From the NCBI RefSeq assembly GCF_005871085.1, contig NZ_VAUP01000031.1, positions 248,001-312,000 on the forward strand: 64,000 bases of DNA, read 5' to 3'. A program made the translations under genes and the position numbers. A model generated the notes under the pieces. It was not told the DNA's origin, did no database searches, and saw only the letters and a list, made by a program, of their open reading frames with translations. Numbering within the stretch: position 1 is the first letter of the stretch; every line of letters begins with the position of its first letter. Shown here in pieces: positions 45,400-54,034 of the stretch. The DNA is from Xanthobacter autotrophicus (GTDB lineage: Bacteria > Pseudomonadota > Alphaproteobacteria > Rhizobiales > Xanthobacteraceae).

Positions 45400-47460
45400 A
45401 TGCCTGCTGCGCCGACGCCTGCCGTGTCGACCTCTGCACTGTCGTCCTGCGCCGCGACCGATGCCGTCCTTGCCGCCCGGCGCCGCTTCTTCTCCGGCGC
45501 GCCGGTGCCCGAGGACGCGCTGGCGCAGCCCATCCTGCGCTCCTGGACCCGCTGCGCCGCGCGGGGCCTGGGGCCGCAATCCCGCTCGCGGATGGAGCCG
45601 CTGACGGACGGCGAGTTCGCCGCCCGGCGCGAGCGCCACGAGGCCCTGCGCCGCCGCTGCCGCCCCGAGCTGGAGGCGCTGCATGCCGCCGCCCGCGCGG
45701 CGGACAGCATCGTCATCCTCACCGATCCGTCCGGACTGGTGCTCGACACCGTCGGCAGCGCCGACTTCGCCGACCGCGCCGCCAAGGTGGCGCTGCGCCC
45801 CGGCGTGAGCTGGAGCGAGGCTGAGACCGGCACCAACGCCATCGGCACCGCCTTGGTGGAGCGCCGCCCGGTGGAGGTGCGCGGGGCCGAGCATTATGCC
45901 GAGGCCAACGGGATCCTCAGCTGTGCCGCGGCCCCCATTCACGACCCGTTCGGGGAACTGGTGGGCCTGCTCGACCTGTCGGGTCCGGCCTCGGTGCCGC
46001 ATCTGCATGCGCTGGCGCTGGTGGAGCTGGCCGCCGGCCAGGTGGAGCACCGCATGTTCGAGGGCGCCTTCCCCGACCATAGCCTGGTGCGCTTCCATGC
46101 CGACCCGAGCTTCCTCGGCACGGCGCGGGAGGGCATCCTGGTGTTCGAGGATTATCGCCTCGTCGCCGCCAACCGGCCGGGCCTCGCCCTGCTCGGCCTC
46201 GGCTGGGATGCCTTGGGCGCCAAGCGCTTCGGCGACCTGTTCGAGGGCAGCCTCGGCAAGGCAGGGGAAGAGCGACGGGTGCGCACCCGCCGCGGCGACG
46301 TGGCCATGCGCCTCGAACGGCAGGGCCTGCCGGTGCGCACCATTGCGCCGCGTTCCGCACCTGCCGTGGAGCGTCAGCCCGCGCCTGTGCCCGCGCAGCC
46401 GCCCGCCCCGACGGGCCCGCGCTTCGATGCTGCTACGGAACGCGACCTCGGCCGCGCCGTGCGCCTGATGGAAGCCGGCGTGCCGGTGCTGATCCAGGGC
46501 GAGACCGGCGTCGGCAAGGAAGTGTTCGCCCGCCAGATCCACCGGCGCGGCAACCGGGGCGCCAAGGCGTTCGCGGCGGTCAATTGCGCGGCCCTGCCCG
46601 AGGGCCTCATCGAATCCGAGCTGTTCGGCTACGAGGAAGGCGCCTTCACCGGCGCCCGTCGCGCCGGCTTCAAGGGCCTGTTCCGCGAGGCGGACGGCGG
46701 GGTGCTGTTCCTCGACGAGATCGGCGACATGCCGCTCTCCCTCCAGAGCCGCCTCTTGCGCGTGCTCCAGGAGCGGGAGGTGACGCCGCTCGGCGGCGGG
46801 CGGCCGGTGGCGGTGGATTTCGCCCTCGTCTGCGCCTCCCACCGCGACCTGAAGCAGCGGGTGGAGGAGGGCAGCTTCCGGGCCGACCTCTATTTCCGCA
46901 TCGCCCAATATACGGTGACGCTCCCGGCGCTGCGCACGCTTGCCGATCGTGAGGCGCTGGTGGATCGCCTGTGGGCGGAGCTGGCGGGGACCGGCCCCGC
47001 TGCGCCGTCGCTTTCGGCTGAATGTCGGGCTGCGCTCGCCGGCCACGGCTGGCCGGGCAATTTCCGCCAGCTGGTGGGTGTCCTGCGGGTGCTCCACGCG
47101 CTGGCGGAGCCGGGCGAGATCCTGGGCGTCGATGCCCTGCCGGCGGACGTGCGCAGCGCGCCGCTGGAATGGCGCGGCGCCGGCCGGCCGGCGGAGATCA
47201 TGCCCGCCCGAGCCGAGGCGGACACTGCCCCATCGCAGGATTTTGGCGCCCGTGATCTTGGGGCAGGTGATCTTCGGGCAGGTGATCTTCGGGCAGGTGA
47301 CCTTCGGGCAGGTGATCTTGGGACGGTGACGCGTGCGGCCATGGACGCGGCCCTGGCCGCCAGCGGCGGGAATGTCTCCCAGGCGGCGCGCCGGCTCGGC
47401 ATCCACCGCAGCACCCTGCATCGCCATCTCGCCGGCCGGGGAGCCCGCGGCGGGCATTGA
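45400..47460 (+). CDS. acoR: AcoR-family sigma-54-dependent transcriptional activator
   Basis: 686 residues. N-terminal sensory part with a GAF domain (about 95-225) and PAS-like segment (about 235-310), AAA+ domain (about 340-575) with Walker A GETGVGKE near 368 and the sigma-54 contact loop GAFTGA at 414-419, and a C-terminal Fis-type helix-turn-helix (NVSQAARRLGIHRSTLHRHL). Five AGDLR-like pentapeptides (residues 616-640) link the AAA+ and DNA-binding domains. It should activate the divergent aldehyde dehydrogenase gene in response to acetoin, an alcohol or an aldehyde. Confidence 0.9.
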   Translation: MPAAPTPAVSTSALSSCAATDAVLAARRRFFSGAPVPEDALAQPILRSWTRCAARGLGPQSRSRMEPLTDGEFAARRERHEALRRRCRPELEALHAAARAADSIVILTDPSGLVLDTVGSADFADRAAKVALRPGVSWSEAETGTNAIGTALVERRPVEVRGAEHYAEANGILSCAAAPIHDPFGELVGLLDLSGPASVPHLHALALVELAAGQVEHRMFEGAFPDHSLVRFHADPSFLGTAREGILVFEDYRLVAANRPGLALLGLGWDALGAKRFGDLFEGSLGKAGEERRVRTRRGDVAMRLERQGLPVRTIAPRSAPAVERQPAPVPAQPPAPTGPRFDAATERDLGRAVRLMEAGVPVLIQGETGVGKEVFARQIHRRGNRGAKAFAAVNCAALPEGLIESELFGYEEGAFTGARRAGFKGLFREADGGVLFLDEIGDMPLSLQSRLLRVLQEREVTPLGGGRPVAVDFALVCASHRDLKQRVEEGSFRADLYFRIAQYTVTLPALRTLADREALVDRLWAELAGTGPAAPSLSAECRAALAGHGWPGNFRQLVGVLRVLHALAEPGEILGVDALPADVRSAPLEWRGAGRPAEIMPARAEADTAPSQDFGARDLGAGDLRAGDLRAGDLRAGDLGTVTRAAMDAALAASGGNVSQAARRLGIHRSTLHRHLAGRGARGGH
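47246..47320 (+). repeat. Five in-frame 15-bp tandem repeats in acoR
   Basis: Units begin at 47246, 47261, 47276, 47291 and 47306; the core unit is GGGCAGGTGATCTTC. They encode an AGDLR/AGDLG linker before the helix-turn-helix. Units 2 and 3 are identical, so recent slippage is likely. Confidence 0.85.
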
Positions 47461-47550
47461 TGCCGAGAGGGCCCGGCTTTCATCGGCTCCGCAAGGGCAA
47501 CAGGCCGGTGCATCGCGCGCCCTCGCTTCTGCCGTGAGAGCCCCGCCCGA

Positions 47551-48684
47551 TCAGGTCACCGGCCGGGCGGCCTCGCCAGCCTGCATCACCTCGGCGAGGG
47601 CGGGAAGCACGCTCTCGCGCATGCGGCGGCCGTAGAACAGCGCGAAATGGCCCGCGTGGGGCACCACCATCTGGCGCTTCAGGCCGGCTGGAATGTTCAC
47701 GCACAGATCGTGGGCGGCCTCGGTCTGGGTCCGGGCCGAGATGTCGTCCACCGCCCCCTCCACGGTGAGGAGGGCGGTGGTGGACAAGGCCTGCGCCCGC
47801 ACCGCGTGCCCGGCGACGGTGAGGCGGTCGCGGGCCAGCGCATTCTCCCGGAACACGGTGGCGACATTCTCCATGAAGAACTCGCCGGCCACATCCATCA
47901 TGTTCCAGCACAGCCGCGCGAGGGGAAAGCGCATGGGATCGTCGCCGTCGTCGAAGGCGAGGCGGAACGGCAGGTCGCCGCCCGTCATGCCCTGGCGCCA
48001 CAGATAGAGGGCGAAGGCGTCGATCTGCCGCCAGGCGGGAAAGATGCGCCGCCCGGCGCCGGGAAAGGCGCTGGAGACCGTCTCGATCACCTGCTGCTCC
48101 AGAGCCTCCAGCGAACGCTCCTGTAGCACGCGCCACAGGCGGGTGGGGTTGCGCGAGGGGTCGATGGGGCCGCCGATCAGGCTGAGGCTCAACGGCGCCG
48201 CGCCTGCTTCGGCAAGCAGGCAGGCGGCGGCCAGGGCCGGCAGCGCCCCCTGGCAGACGCCGATGATGTGGATGCCGTCCCCATCCTCGGACAGGGCACG
48301 CGCCATCTGCGCGGTCTCCATGCAGTTTTCCGCGAAGCCGAAGCGCCCGGCCGAGACCGGCACATAGCGGGCGTTGGGCCATTCGGTGATCGCCGCCGCG
48401 TCGGCGATGTCGAGCAGGGCAACCATCAGGTCGCGCATGAGGAAGGGATAGGCCCCGGAGAGGGGCGCCACCACCAGCACCCGGCGGCGCGGCTGCGGGC
48501 TGCGCGAGAAGATCCGCAACTGGCCGAACGGCAGGTGGGCCCCCACCACATCGCGGGCCCCCACCACGTTCGCCACAGTCGCGCCGCTTCCGGCGATGCC
48601 GAAGGCTTGGTAGGCCCCCTCGCTCAGGCGCTCGCCTTCGGCGGGCGCACCGAATTGAAGCGGGCGCAGATCGTCAAGCCACAT
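47551..48684 (-). CDS. phaZ: Intracellular polyhydroxyalkanoate depolymerase
   Basis: 377 residues, alpha/beta-hydrolase fold. The lipase-box serine is replaced by Cys144 in IIGVCQGALPA, as in native-granule PHB depolymerases of the PhaZa1 type. The PHAGHFALFYGRRMRESVLPAL stretch supplies the catalytic His. It degrades stored PHB in the cytosol to hydroxybutyrate units. No PHB synthase gene is in the window. It converges on acoR; the AcoR block and PHB turnover both concern C2-C4 metabolism but direct linkage is unproven. Confidence 0.88.
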   Translation of the reverse strand: MWLDDLRPLQFGAPAEGERLSEGAYQAFGIAGSGATVANVVGARDVVGAHLPFGQLRIFSRSPQPRRRVLVVAPLSGAYPFLMRDLMVALLDIADAAAITEWPNARYVPVSAGRFGFAENCMETAQMARALSEDGDGIHIIGVCQGALPALAAACLLAEAGAAPLSLSLIGGPIDPSRNPTRLWRVLQERSLEALEQQVIETVSSAFPGAGRRIFPAWRQIDAFALYLWRQGMTGGDLPFRLAFDDGDDPMRFPLARLCWNMMDVAGEFFMENVATVFRENALARDRLTVAGHAVRAQALSTTALLTVEGAVDDISARTQTEAAHDLCVNIPAGLKRQMVVPHAGHFALFYGRRMRESVLPALAEVMQAGEAARPVT

Positions 48685-48877
48685 GGTGCCGGGTCATCCT
48701 CCAGCTTGGTCGGCGGGCATCATAGGGCCAGATGCACCCGCCGCACCATGGCCTTGGCAGGACAGGCAAAAGTATCCATACCCCGATCCACCAGCCGCTT
48801 TCGTCCGGCCCGTGGCGCGGCGCTTGGGCGAGCCCACTTGGCCGCCTAGGCATCGGTCGAAGCCCGGGCCCACGGGG

Positions 48878-49411
48878 TCAGAGCGAAGCGGCGGCGCGGG
48901 CGGCCTGGTCGTAGTGGCCGGAGAGGGTGCGCATGAGGGCGGCGATCTCCGAGAGCGTGTCGGGCGGGACGCCGGTGGCCGCCACGGCGCCGGTGAGCAG
49001 GGCCTCACGCACGTCGCGGTAGCGCTCGCAGGTGGCGCGGCCCTGCTGCGAGGCGATAAGGGTCTTCTCCTTCCCCCGCCGACCAGAGGTGACGAGGCCG
49101 AGGGCCTGGAGCTTCTTTGCCGCATAGGTGACGAGGTGGGTGTCCTCCACGTCCAGCACGAGGCACAGGTCGGCGATGGTCTTCGGCCGGTCGCGATGCA
49201 CCACGTGGTGGAGCACCTGCACGTCGAGGGGCGACAGGTCCGGCACGCCGGCAGCCGCCATGCAGCGCACCATCCAGCGGCCATAGGCGTGGGTGAGCAT
49301 GTTGAGGCCGAATTCGAACTCGGAGAGCGCGGGCAGGGTGCCGGTGGCGAGGTGGGCGGAAGAGACGATGGCGGGGCCGGGGCGGCCGGCTTCCCTGATG
49401 CTGTCACTCAT
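48878..49411 (-). CDS. MarR-like winged-helix transcriptional regulator
   Basis: 177 residues. A winged helix lies at about 60-125 (SPLDVQVLHHVVHRDRPKTI, VLDVEDTHLVTYAAKKLQALGLV, RRGKEKTLIASQQG). The wing is basic as in MarR proteins. The ATG overlaps the stop of a 41-codon frame upstream (ATGA), so translation may be coupled. Target genes are unknown; phaZ lies 193 bp downstream on the same strand. Confidence 0.82.
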   Translation of the reverse strand: MSDSIREAGRPGPAIVSSAHLATGTLPALSEFEFGLNMLTHAYGRWMVRCMAAAGVPDLSPLDVQVLHHVVHRDRPKTIADLCLVLDVEDTHLVTYAAKKLQALGLVTSGRRGKEKTLIASQQGRATCERYRDVREALLTGAVAATGVPPDTLSEIAALMRTLSGHYDQAARAAASL

Positions 49412-49533
49412 CGGCTCACCCCACCGGCGGGATTGGCCACCGCAGGGCTGGCCACTGCCACGGGCGCTGCCATGGGCAAGCCAGGCGCCACGGCAGCCCC
49501 CATTCCGTAAGGAAAACCCGACAGAGTGCCCAT
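49408..49533 (-). CDS. Small 41-residue frame coupled to the MarR gene
   Basis: The frame begins MGTLSGFPYGMG at the ATG at 49533, with GAGG six bases upstream (GAGGAACACCATG), and ends in a TGA overlapping the MarR ATG. The peptide is Ala/Val/Pro-rich, ends GGVSR and resembles no family I know. It may be a real small protein, or a leader frame that sets translation of the regulator. The rest of 49534-49719 has no gene. Confidence 0.5.
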   Translation of the reverse strand: MGTLSGFPYGMGAAVAPGLPMAAPVAVASPAVANPAGGVSR

Positions 49534-49719
49534 GGTGTTCCTCATCTCTGGCGGGCGCGGCCGTTCGGTGGCGTCATCACGGCGGGCGGCTGGTCCCTCG
49601 CGGCAGGATTGTTGAGTGATCTCGATAACTCGTCAACGAACTATCGATGTTTCTTCTTGGTGGGCTCCGGCGCCTAGGCGATCGTAGGGAATTCGGGCGG
49701 GAACAGCCGAGCGGATCGC

Positions 49720-49756
49720 CAAGCAAAAAGGGCGCCCACGTGGTGGACGCCCTTTG
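49720..49756 (-). terminator. Rho-independent terminator of the small secreted protein gene
   Basis: AAAGGGCG-C-CCAC (49727-49739) pairs with GTGG-A-CGCCCTTT (49743-49755). On the minus strand the stem runs into TTTTTGCTT. It lies 24 bp after the stop codon of the gene at 49780-50154. Confidence 0.85.
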
Positions 49757-49779
49757 CTGCAGTGCGTTGGATGGGTGGC

Positions 49780-50154
49780 TCAGAAGGAGAGCGCGCCGAC
49801 CTTCTCGACTTCCACGTGGTCGGCCACGCGGCTGATCTTCAGGGTGGTGCCGCTGCGGCCCACCGGGCCGGGCAGGGAGATCACCTGCTGCTGGCCGGGC
49901 TGGAGCAGCGTGGACACGCGGATCACGGCCGGAGCGGCGTTGGGCTCGGCGGCGGCATCGACGGTGGTGATCACCTCGTAGCCCTTGGCATCCTTGACCC
50001 AATAGGTCACGGCGGAAGCCTTGCCACCCAAGTGAGTCACGATGGCCTGACGCTCCGCGGGAAGCGGCTCGCCGGCGAAGGTGGTGGCGGCCACGGTCAC
50101 AGCCGCCGTGGCAAGGAGGCCGGCCGCGCCGACGATCTTGAGGATGTTGTTCAT
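49780..50154 (-). CDS. Small secreted protein of unknown function
   Basis: 124 residues: a signal peptide (MNNILKIVGAAGLLATAAVT, cleavage near TFAGE) and a short beta-rich domain containing VTYWVKDAKGYEVITTVDAA and RVSTLLQPGQQQVISLPGP. No family recognised. It is a monocistronic gene with a clear terminator, which suggests substantial expression. Confidence 0.75.
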   Translation of the reverse strand: MNNILKIVGAAGLLATAAVTVAATTFAGEPLPAERQAIVTHLGGKASAVTYWVKDAKGYEVITTVDAAAEPNAAPAVIRVSTLLQPGQQQVISLPGPVGRSGTTLKISRVADHVEVEKVGALSF

Positions 50155-50305
50155 GTCAGCCTCTGCGCACGCGTGCGGCCGACGGCCTAGGTTTCGGTGC
50201 GCTTATCTGCGTTGAACATATCGTGATTGTTGCAATGCACAATCCGCATTTTCCGCAATACAGAAATGCATTCCATTCATGTCAGGCGCCACCCTGATAC
50301 CGATT

Positions 50306-51145
50306 CTACCCGGGCGGCCCGAACAGGACGCGTAGCTTGCCGCCCAGTCCCGGAGTTCGCCGGGCATCGCGAAACAGGGCGATCCACTCGCGGACCACGA
50401 TGGCGAGCGGATTGCGGCTGCTTGTGGCTCCGGCGACGCCGAAGCTCAGCGGTTCATCATCCGGGGCCTCGGCGAAGGTGCCGAACAGGCGGTCGAACAC
50501 GATGAGGACGCCGCCGAAATTGCGGTCGATGACGCTGGGATTGGACGCGTGGTGCACGGCGTGGTGGCGCGGCGTGTTCAGCACCCATTCCAGCGGGCCG
50601 AGATGGGGCGGCCGAGCCAGATGCAAGAAGAACTGGTAGGCCAGCCCTGCGCCAAGCACGCCAAACACGGCGAGGGGCGGAAAGCCCAGCGCCACCAGCG
50701 GCAGGTAGAACAGGAGCCCTCCGGTGAGGGGGCCGCCCCAGCCCAGCCGCACCGCGGCGGACAGGTTGAGACGCGTGGCCGAGTGATGCACCGCGTGTGT
50801 CGCCCACAGCCAGCGCACCTTGTGCATGGCGAGGTGGTGGAGGAAGTAGCAGAATTCCACCGCGAGGAAGAGCGCCGCCCAGGCCGCGACGCCCTGCATG
50901 GGAATGTCCAACAGGCGGTGCTGGTGGATCAGGATCGCTGGCGCGGCGGCCAGCGATGCGGTGAGCGCGCCGATAATCTTGTTGCCCGCCGCGATGGCCA
51001 GGGAGGCGGCGGTCTCACCAGCGTCATGGCTGTCCACGTGGTTCACCTTGTGGAATAGGTATTCTGCTGCCATCAGGGCGAGGACGATCAGCGCGAAGCC
51101 CCCGGACTGGGGCAGGATGGCGCCGTTGGTAAAAAAGCCGGACAT
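50306..51145 (-). CDS. Sterol desaturase / fatty acid hydroxylase family protein
   Basis: A 279-residue membrane di-iron enzyme. Histidine boxes HHLAMH (about 103-108), HAVHH (about 117-121) and HHAVHH (about 194-199) are intact in the FA-hydroxylase spacing, with four or so membrane helices. The family hydroxylates or desaturates lipid substrates such as hopanoids, sterols or fatty acids. No hopanoid or carotenoid genes adjoin it, so the substrate is open. Confidence 0.88.
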   Translation of the reverse strand: MSGFFTNGAILPQSGGFALIVLALMAAEYLFHKVNHVDSHDAGETAASLAIAAGNKIIGALTASLAAAPAILIHQHRLLDIPMQGVAAWAALFLAVEFCYFLHHLAMHKVRWLWATHAVHHSATRLNLSAAVRLGWGGPLTGGLLFYLPLVALGFPPLAVFGVLGAGLAYQFFLHLARPPHLGPLEWVLNTPRHHAVHHASNPSVIDRNFGGVLIVFDRLFGTFAEAPDDEPLSFGVAGATSSRNPLAIVVREWIALFRDARRTPGLGGKLRVLFGPPG

Positions 51146-51240
51146 GGCTTCACCTCTTGCATGTCGAACGCCCCCCGCCGCGCCCCGCGTGCCGTGTCCG
51201 CGCGCCGGCCTCGGGCAGAGCGTCCGGCCGTACAGGTCGA

Positions 51241-51277
51241 CCGGGCCGCGGCTTTGGGGCGGATCGCCGCGGCCCGG
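51241..51277. other. Perfect 11-bp inverted repeat between two minus-strand genes
   Basis: CCGGGCCGCGG (51241-51251) and CCGCGGCCCGG (51267-51277), 15-nt loop, without a T-run. It lies 32 bp after the stop of the gene at 51309-51617 and may be its terminator. Confidence 0.45.
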
Positions 51278-51308
51278 CGCTCCGGGCGGTGAGGCCCGGA
51301 AGGGGGGC

Positions 51309-51617
51309 TCAGTAGCGCGACACGGTGCCGGAGCGGCTCACGCTGTTGCCGTAGGGCCCGGTGGTGGTGCGGGAATAATTGTAGGTGCCCGGCGCCGTCC
51401 GCGTGACACTTCCGGAGCGCGCCACCGAGCCGCCATAAGGGCCGGTGGCGACAGCGCTGCGGCTGCAAGTGCCCCCGGCGCAGCCGCCCGCTGCGGCGCT
51501 GCTGTAGGTGCCGCGCGGCGTGGTGGTGGAGCCGGTCCGCGTCCAGGCGGCGGCCTCGGTGACGGCGGCGATGGAGACGACGGCGGTGAGGGAGAGGGCG
51601 AGCACCGTGCGGTTCAT
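51309..51617 (-). CDS. Small secreted Ser/Thr/Gly-rich repeat protein
   Basis: 102 residues with a signal peptide (MNRTVLALSLTAVVSIAAVT, cleavage near AEAAAW). The mature part holds repeats: ATGPYGGSVARSGSVTR, then TTGPYGNSVSRSGTVSR. Two Cys (GGCAGGTC) could form a disulphide. Such short exported proteins are common in rhizobial-order genomes and uncharacterised. CAGGAG precedes the ATG at 51617. Confidence 0.72.
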   Translation of the reverse strand: MNRTVLALSLTAVVSIAAVTEAAAWTRTGSTTTPRGTYSSAAAGGCAGGTCSRSAVATGPYGGSVARSGSVTRTAPGTYNYSRTTTGPYGNSVSRSGTVSRY

Positions 51618-51846
51618 GTCTGACTCCTGGTGGTTCAAGCGCGACGGATGAACCCCATCTGTCGCGGGCCGGGTGAACGGCGAAGCCCTGATCCGCAGGG
51701 ATGGACCGTGTCGCCCGTTTGCAATGACGCCACCTTCAGTCGCGGCCGTTGCATCGGATTTGCACCGGGGTGAGGCGCTGTAACGTTTTGTAACCGACGC
51801 TGCCGCGCGTATTGCTGGCTGCTCCCGGCTTGGCGACACTCCCCTC

Positions 51847-52563
51847 ATGGCCCAGCGCACCCTTCTCCTCGTCGAGGACGATCGCGAAATCCGCTCCCTC
51901 CTCGCCGATTTCCTCGGACGGGAGGGCTATGGCGTGCTGGCGGCGGAGGATGGCGCCGCCATGGACCGCCTGCTTGCCACCACGCGGCCGGACCTGGTGG
52001 TGCTGGACCTGATGCTGCCGGGGGAGGACGGGCTTTCCATCTGCCGGCGGCTGCGGGCGCGGGGTGGGCTGCCCATCCTCATGCTCACCGCCAAGGGCGA
52101 CGACGTGGACCGCATCGTCGGCCTCGAAATGGGGGCGGACGACTATCTGGCAAAGCCGTTCAACCCGCGCGAGCTGCTGGCCCGCATCCGCGCCGTGCTG
52201 CGACGGGCCGAGGGGGCCATGCCGCAACCCCAGCTCCCCTCGCGACGGGTCGCTTTCTCCGGCTTCGTGGCCGATCTCGACGCGCGCAGCGTGGAGCATG
52301 CCCAAGGCGTGGTGCTGGAGCTCACCTCCGCCGAATTCGAGCTGCTCGCCTGCTTCCTGGAGCGGCCCAAGCGCGTGCTCTCCCGCGACCAACTGCTCGA
52401 CTGGACCCGCGGGCGCAACGCCGATCCGTTCGATCGCACCATCGATGTCTCGGTGAGCCGGCTGCGGCGCAAGCTCGTCATCGCCGCGCCGGAGGCGGCC
52501 CTTCTCATCAAGACCGTCCGCAATGGCGGCTATCTCTTCGCCGCCGATGTCCGCACCCTCTGA
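51847..52563 (+). CDS. OmpR-family two-component response regulator
   Basis: 238 residues. Receiver domain with acidic pair ED near 11-12, phospho-acceptor Asp in LVVLDLMLPGEDG (about 55), Thr in ILMLTAKGDD and Lys in YLAKPFNPRELL. C-terminal OmpR winged helix (about 140-235, LTSAEFELLACFLERPKRVLSR). It is coupled to the following kinase gene by a 17-nt overlap. The signal and regulon are unknown. Confidence 0.93.
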   Translation: MAQRTLLLVEDDREIRSLLADFLGREGYGVLAAEDGAAMDRLLATTRPDLVVLDLMLPGEDGLSICRRLRARGGLPILMLTAKGDDVDRIVGLEMGADDYLAKPFNPRELLARIRAVLRRAEGAMPQPQLPSRRVAFSGFVADLDARSVEHAQGVVLELTSAEFELLACFLERPKRVLSRDQLLDWTRGRNADPFDRTIDVSVSRLRRKLVIAAPEAALLIKTVRNGGYLFAADVRTL

Positions 52564-54034
52564 ACCCGCCCCTGGCACCAAACGGGAGCTTCGCCCCAAG
52601 GACCGCGGCACGGACCGCGGCACCGACCGCTCCTGGCCCCGCTTCGGCATCGCCGCGCGTATCGCGGTCATCGTGGTCGGCGCACTGGTGGCGGTGCAGG
52701 TGCTGATGTTGGTGGCCTATATCACCGAGCGCCGCAGCGCCGCCCCCCTCGGCCCCTTCGTGCCCATGCTGCAGCGGGTGGCGGCGCTGGCCCAGCTCCT
52801 TGGCGAGGTGAGCCCCAGCCAGCGCGACCTCGCCTTGCGCGCCACCACCGTGTCCGGATTCGCGCCGGTCTATGGGGTCGAGCGCCCGCAGGTGGAGACG
52901 CCGGCCTATCTCGGTTTTGCCGCGGCCCGGATCCGCCAGCTCATGGGCGGCCCGCCGGATCGTTTTGTGGCACTGGCTCTCATCGGCGGGGAGGCAGCGG
53001 GGCTCGGCAGGGTGGAGCGCCTGCGGGACCTGCGCGGGGCGCGGCTCCGGGTGGTGGTGGCGCTCGATGGCGGCGGCTATCTCGACGTGCTGGCGGGCGG
53101 TGACCTGACGGTTCGCCTGCTCGGCCTGCCGGTGGGGCTGATCGCCGGCATCCTCGGCTTCCTCGTGGCGCTGGTCGCTCTGTTCGCCGTGCGGCGGGAG
53201 ACGCGCCCGCTTTCCGATCTTGCCGCGGTGGTCGAACGCTTCGGCGCGCGGCTGGAGCCGCTGGAGGTGCCCGAGCGCGGCGCGCCGGACGTGCGGCTCG
53301 TCATCCGCGCGGTGAACGCCATGCAGGCGCGCATCGCCGAGCTGGTGCGCATGCGCACGCTGGTGCTCGGCGCCATCAGTCACGATCTGCGCACCTATCT
53401 CACCCGGCTGCGGCTGCGGCTGGAGCTGCTGCCGCCGGGGCCGCAGGTGGAGAAGGCGCAGGCCGACCTCGCGGGGATGCAGGCGCTGGTGGACGACGCC
53501 CTTGCCTTCGCCCGCGCCACCTTTGCGCCGGCCTCAGGCGAGCGGGTGGATCTTTCCGCGCTCGCCCGCGACGAATATGAAGCCCATCTTGCTGAGGGAG
53601 GCGCGGTGAGCTTGTCCGACGCCGATGGCCCCCTGCTGGTGGATGGCACGCGCGGGGCGCTGGCGCGGGTGCTGGCCAATCTCGTAGGCAACGCCCTGGC
53701 CTATGGTCAGTGCGCCGACATCACGCTGCTCGATCTCGGCGACCAGGTGGAACTGCGCGTGGACGATCGCGGACCGGGCATTCCGCCGGCCGAGCGGGCG
53801 AGCGTGTTCGAGCCCTTCTACCGGGTGGAGCCCTCGCGCAGCCGGGAGAGCGGCGGGGCGGGGCTCGGTCTCACCATCGTGCGGCAGATCGTGGAGGGGC
53901 ACGGCGGCGAGGTCGTCATCGCCGACCGCCCCGGCGGCGGCGCCCGCCTGCGGGTGCTGCTGCCGAAGACGGGTGTCGGCGCTCAGTCGGCCAGCGCCGC
54001 TTCCACCCCCGCCGCGACGGCGAAGAGGGATTGA
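52547..54034 (+). CDS. Membrane sensor histidine kinase, EnvZ-like
   Basis: 495 residues. Two membrane helices (about 38-60 and 188-212) bracket a periplasmic sensor of about 125 residues, then HAMP (about 212-265), the phospho-acceptor His in GAISHDLRTYLTRLRLRLE, the N box (VLANLVGNALAYG), VDDRGPGIP and GAGLGLTIV. The ATG at 52547 gives a short polar tail and overlaps the regulator gene; an ATG at 52523 is the alternative. Its 3' end overlaps the convergent amidase gene by 52 bp. Confidence 0.92.
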   Translation: MSAPSEPAPGTKRELRPKDRGTDRGTDRSWPRFGIAARIAVIVVGALVAVQVLMLVAYITERRSAAPLGPFVPMLQRVAALAQLLGEVSPSQRDLALRATTVSGFAPVYGVERPQVETPAYLGFAAARIRQLMGGPPDRFVALALIGGEAAGLGRVERLRDLRGARLRVVVALDGGGYLDVLAGGDLTVRLLGLPVGLIAGILGFLVALVALFAVRRETRPLSDLAAVVERFGARLEPLEVPERGAPDVRLVIRAVNAMQARIAELVRMRTLVLGAISHDLRTYLTRLRLRLELLPPGPQVEKAQADLAGMQALVDDALAFARATFAPASGERVDLSALARDEYEAHLAEGGAVSLSDADGPLLVDGTRGALARVLANLVGNALAYGQCADITLLDLGDQVELRVDDRGPGIPPAERASVFEPFYRVEPSRSRESGGAGLGLTIVRQIVEGHGGEVVIADRPGGGARLRVLLPKTGVGAQSASAASTPAATAKRD

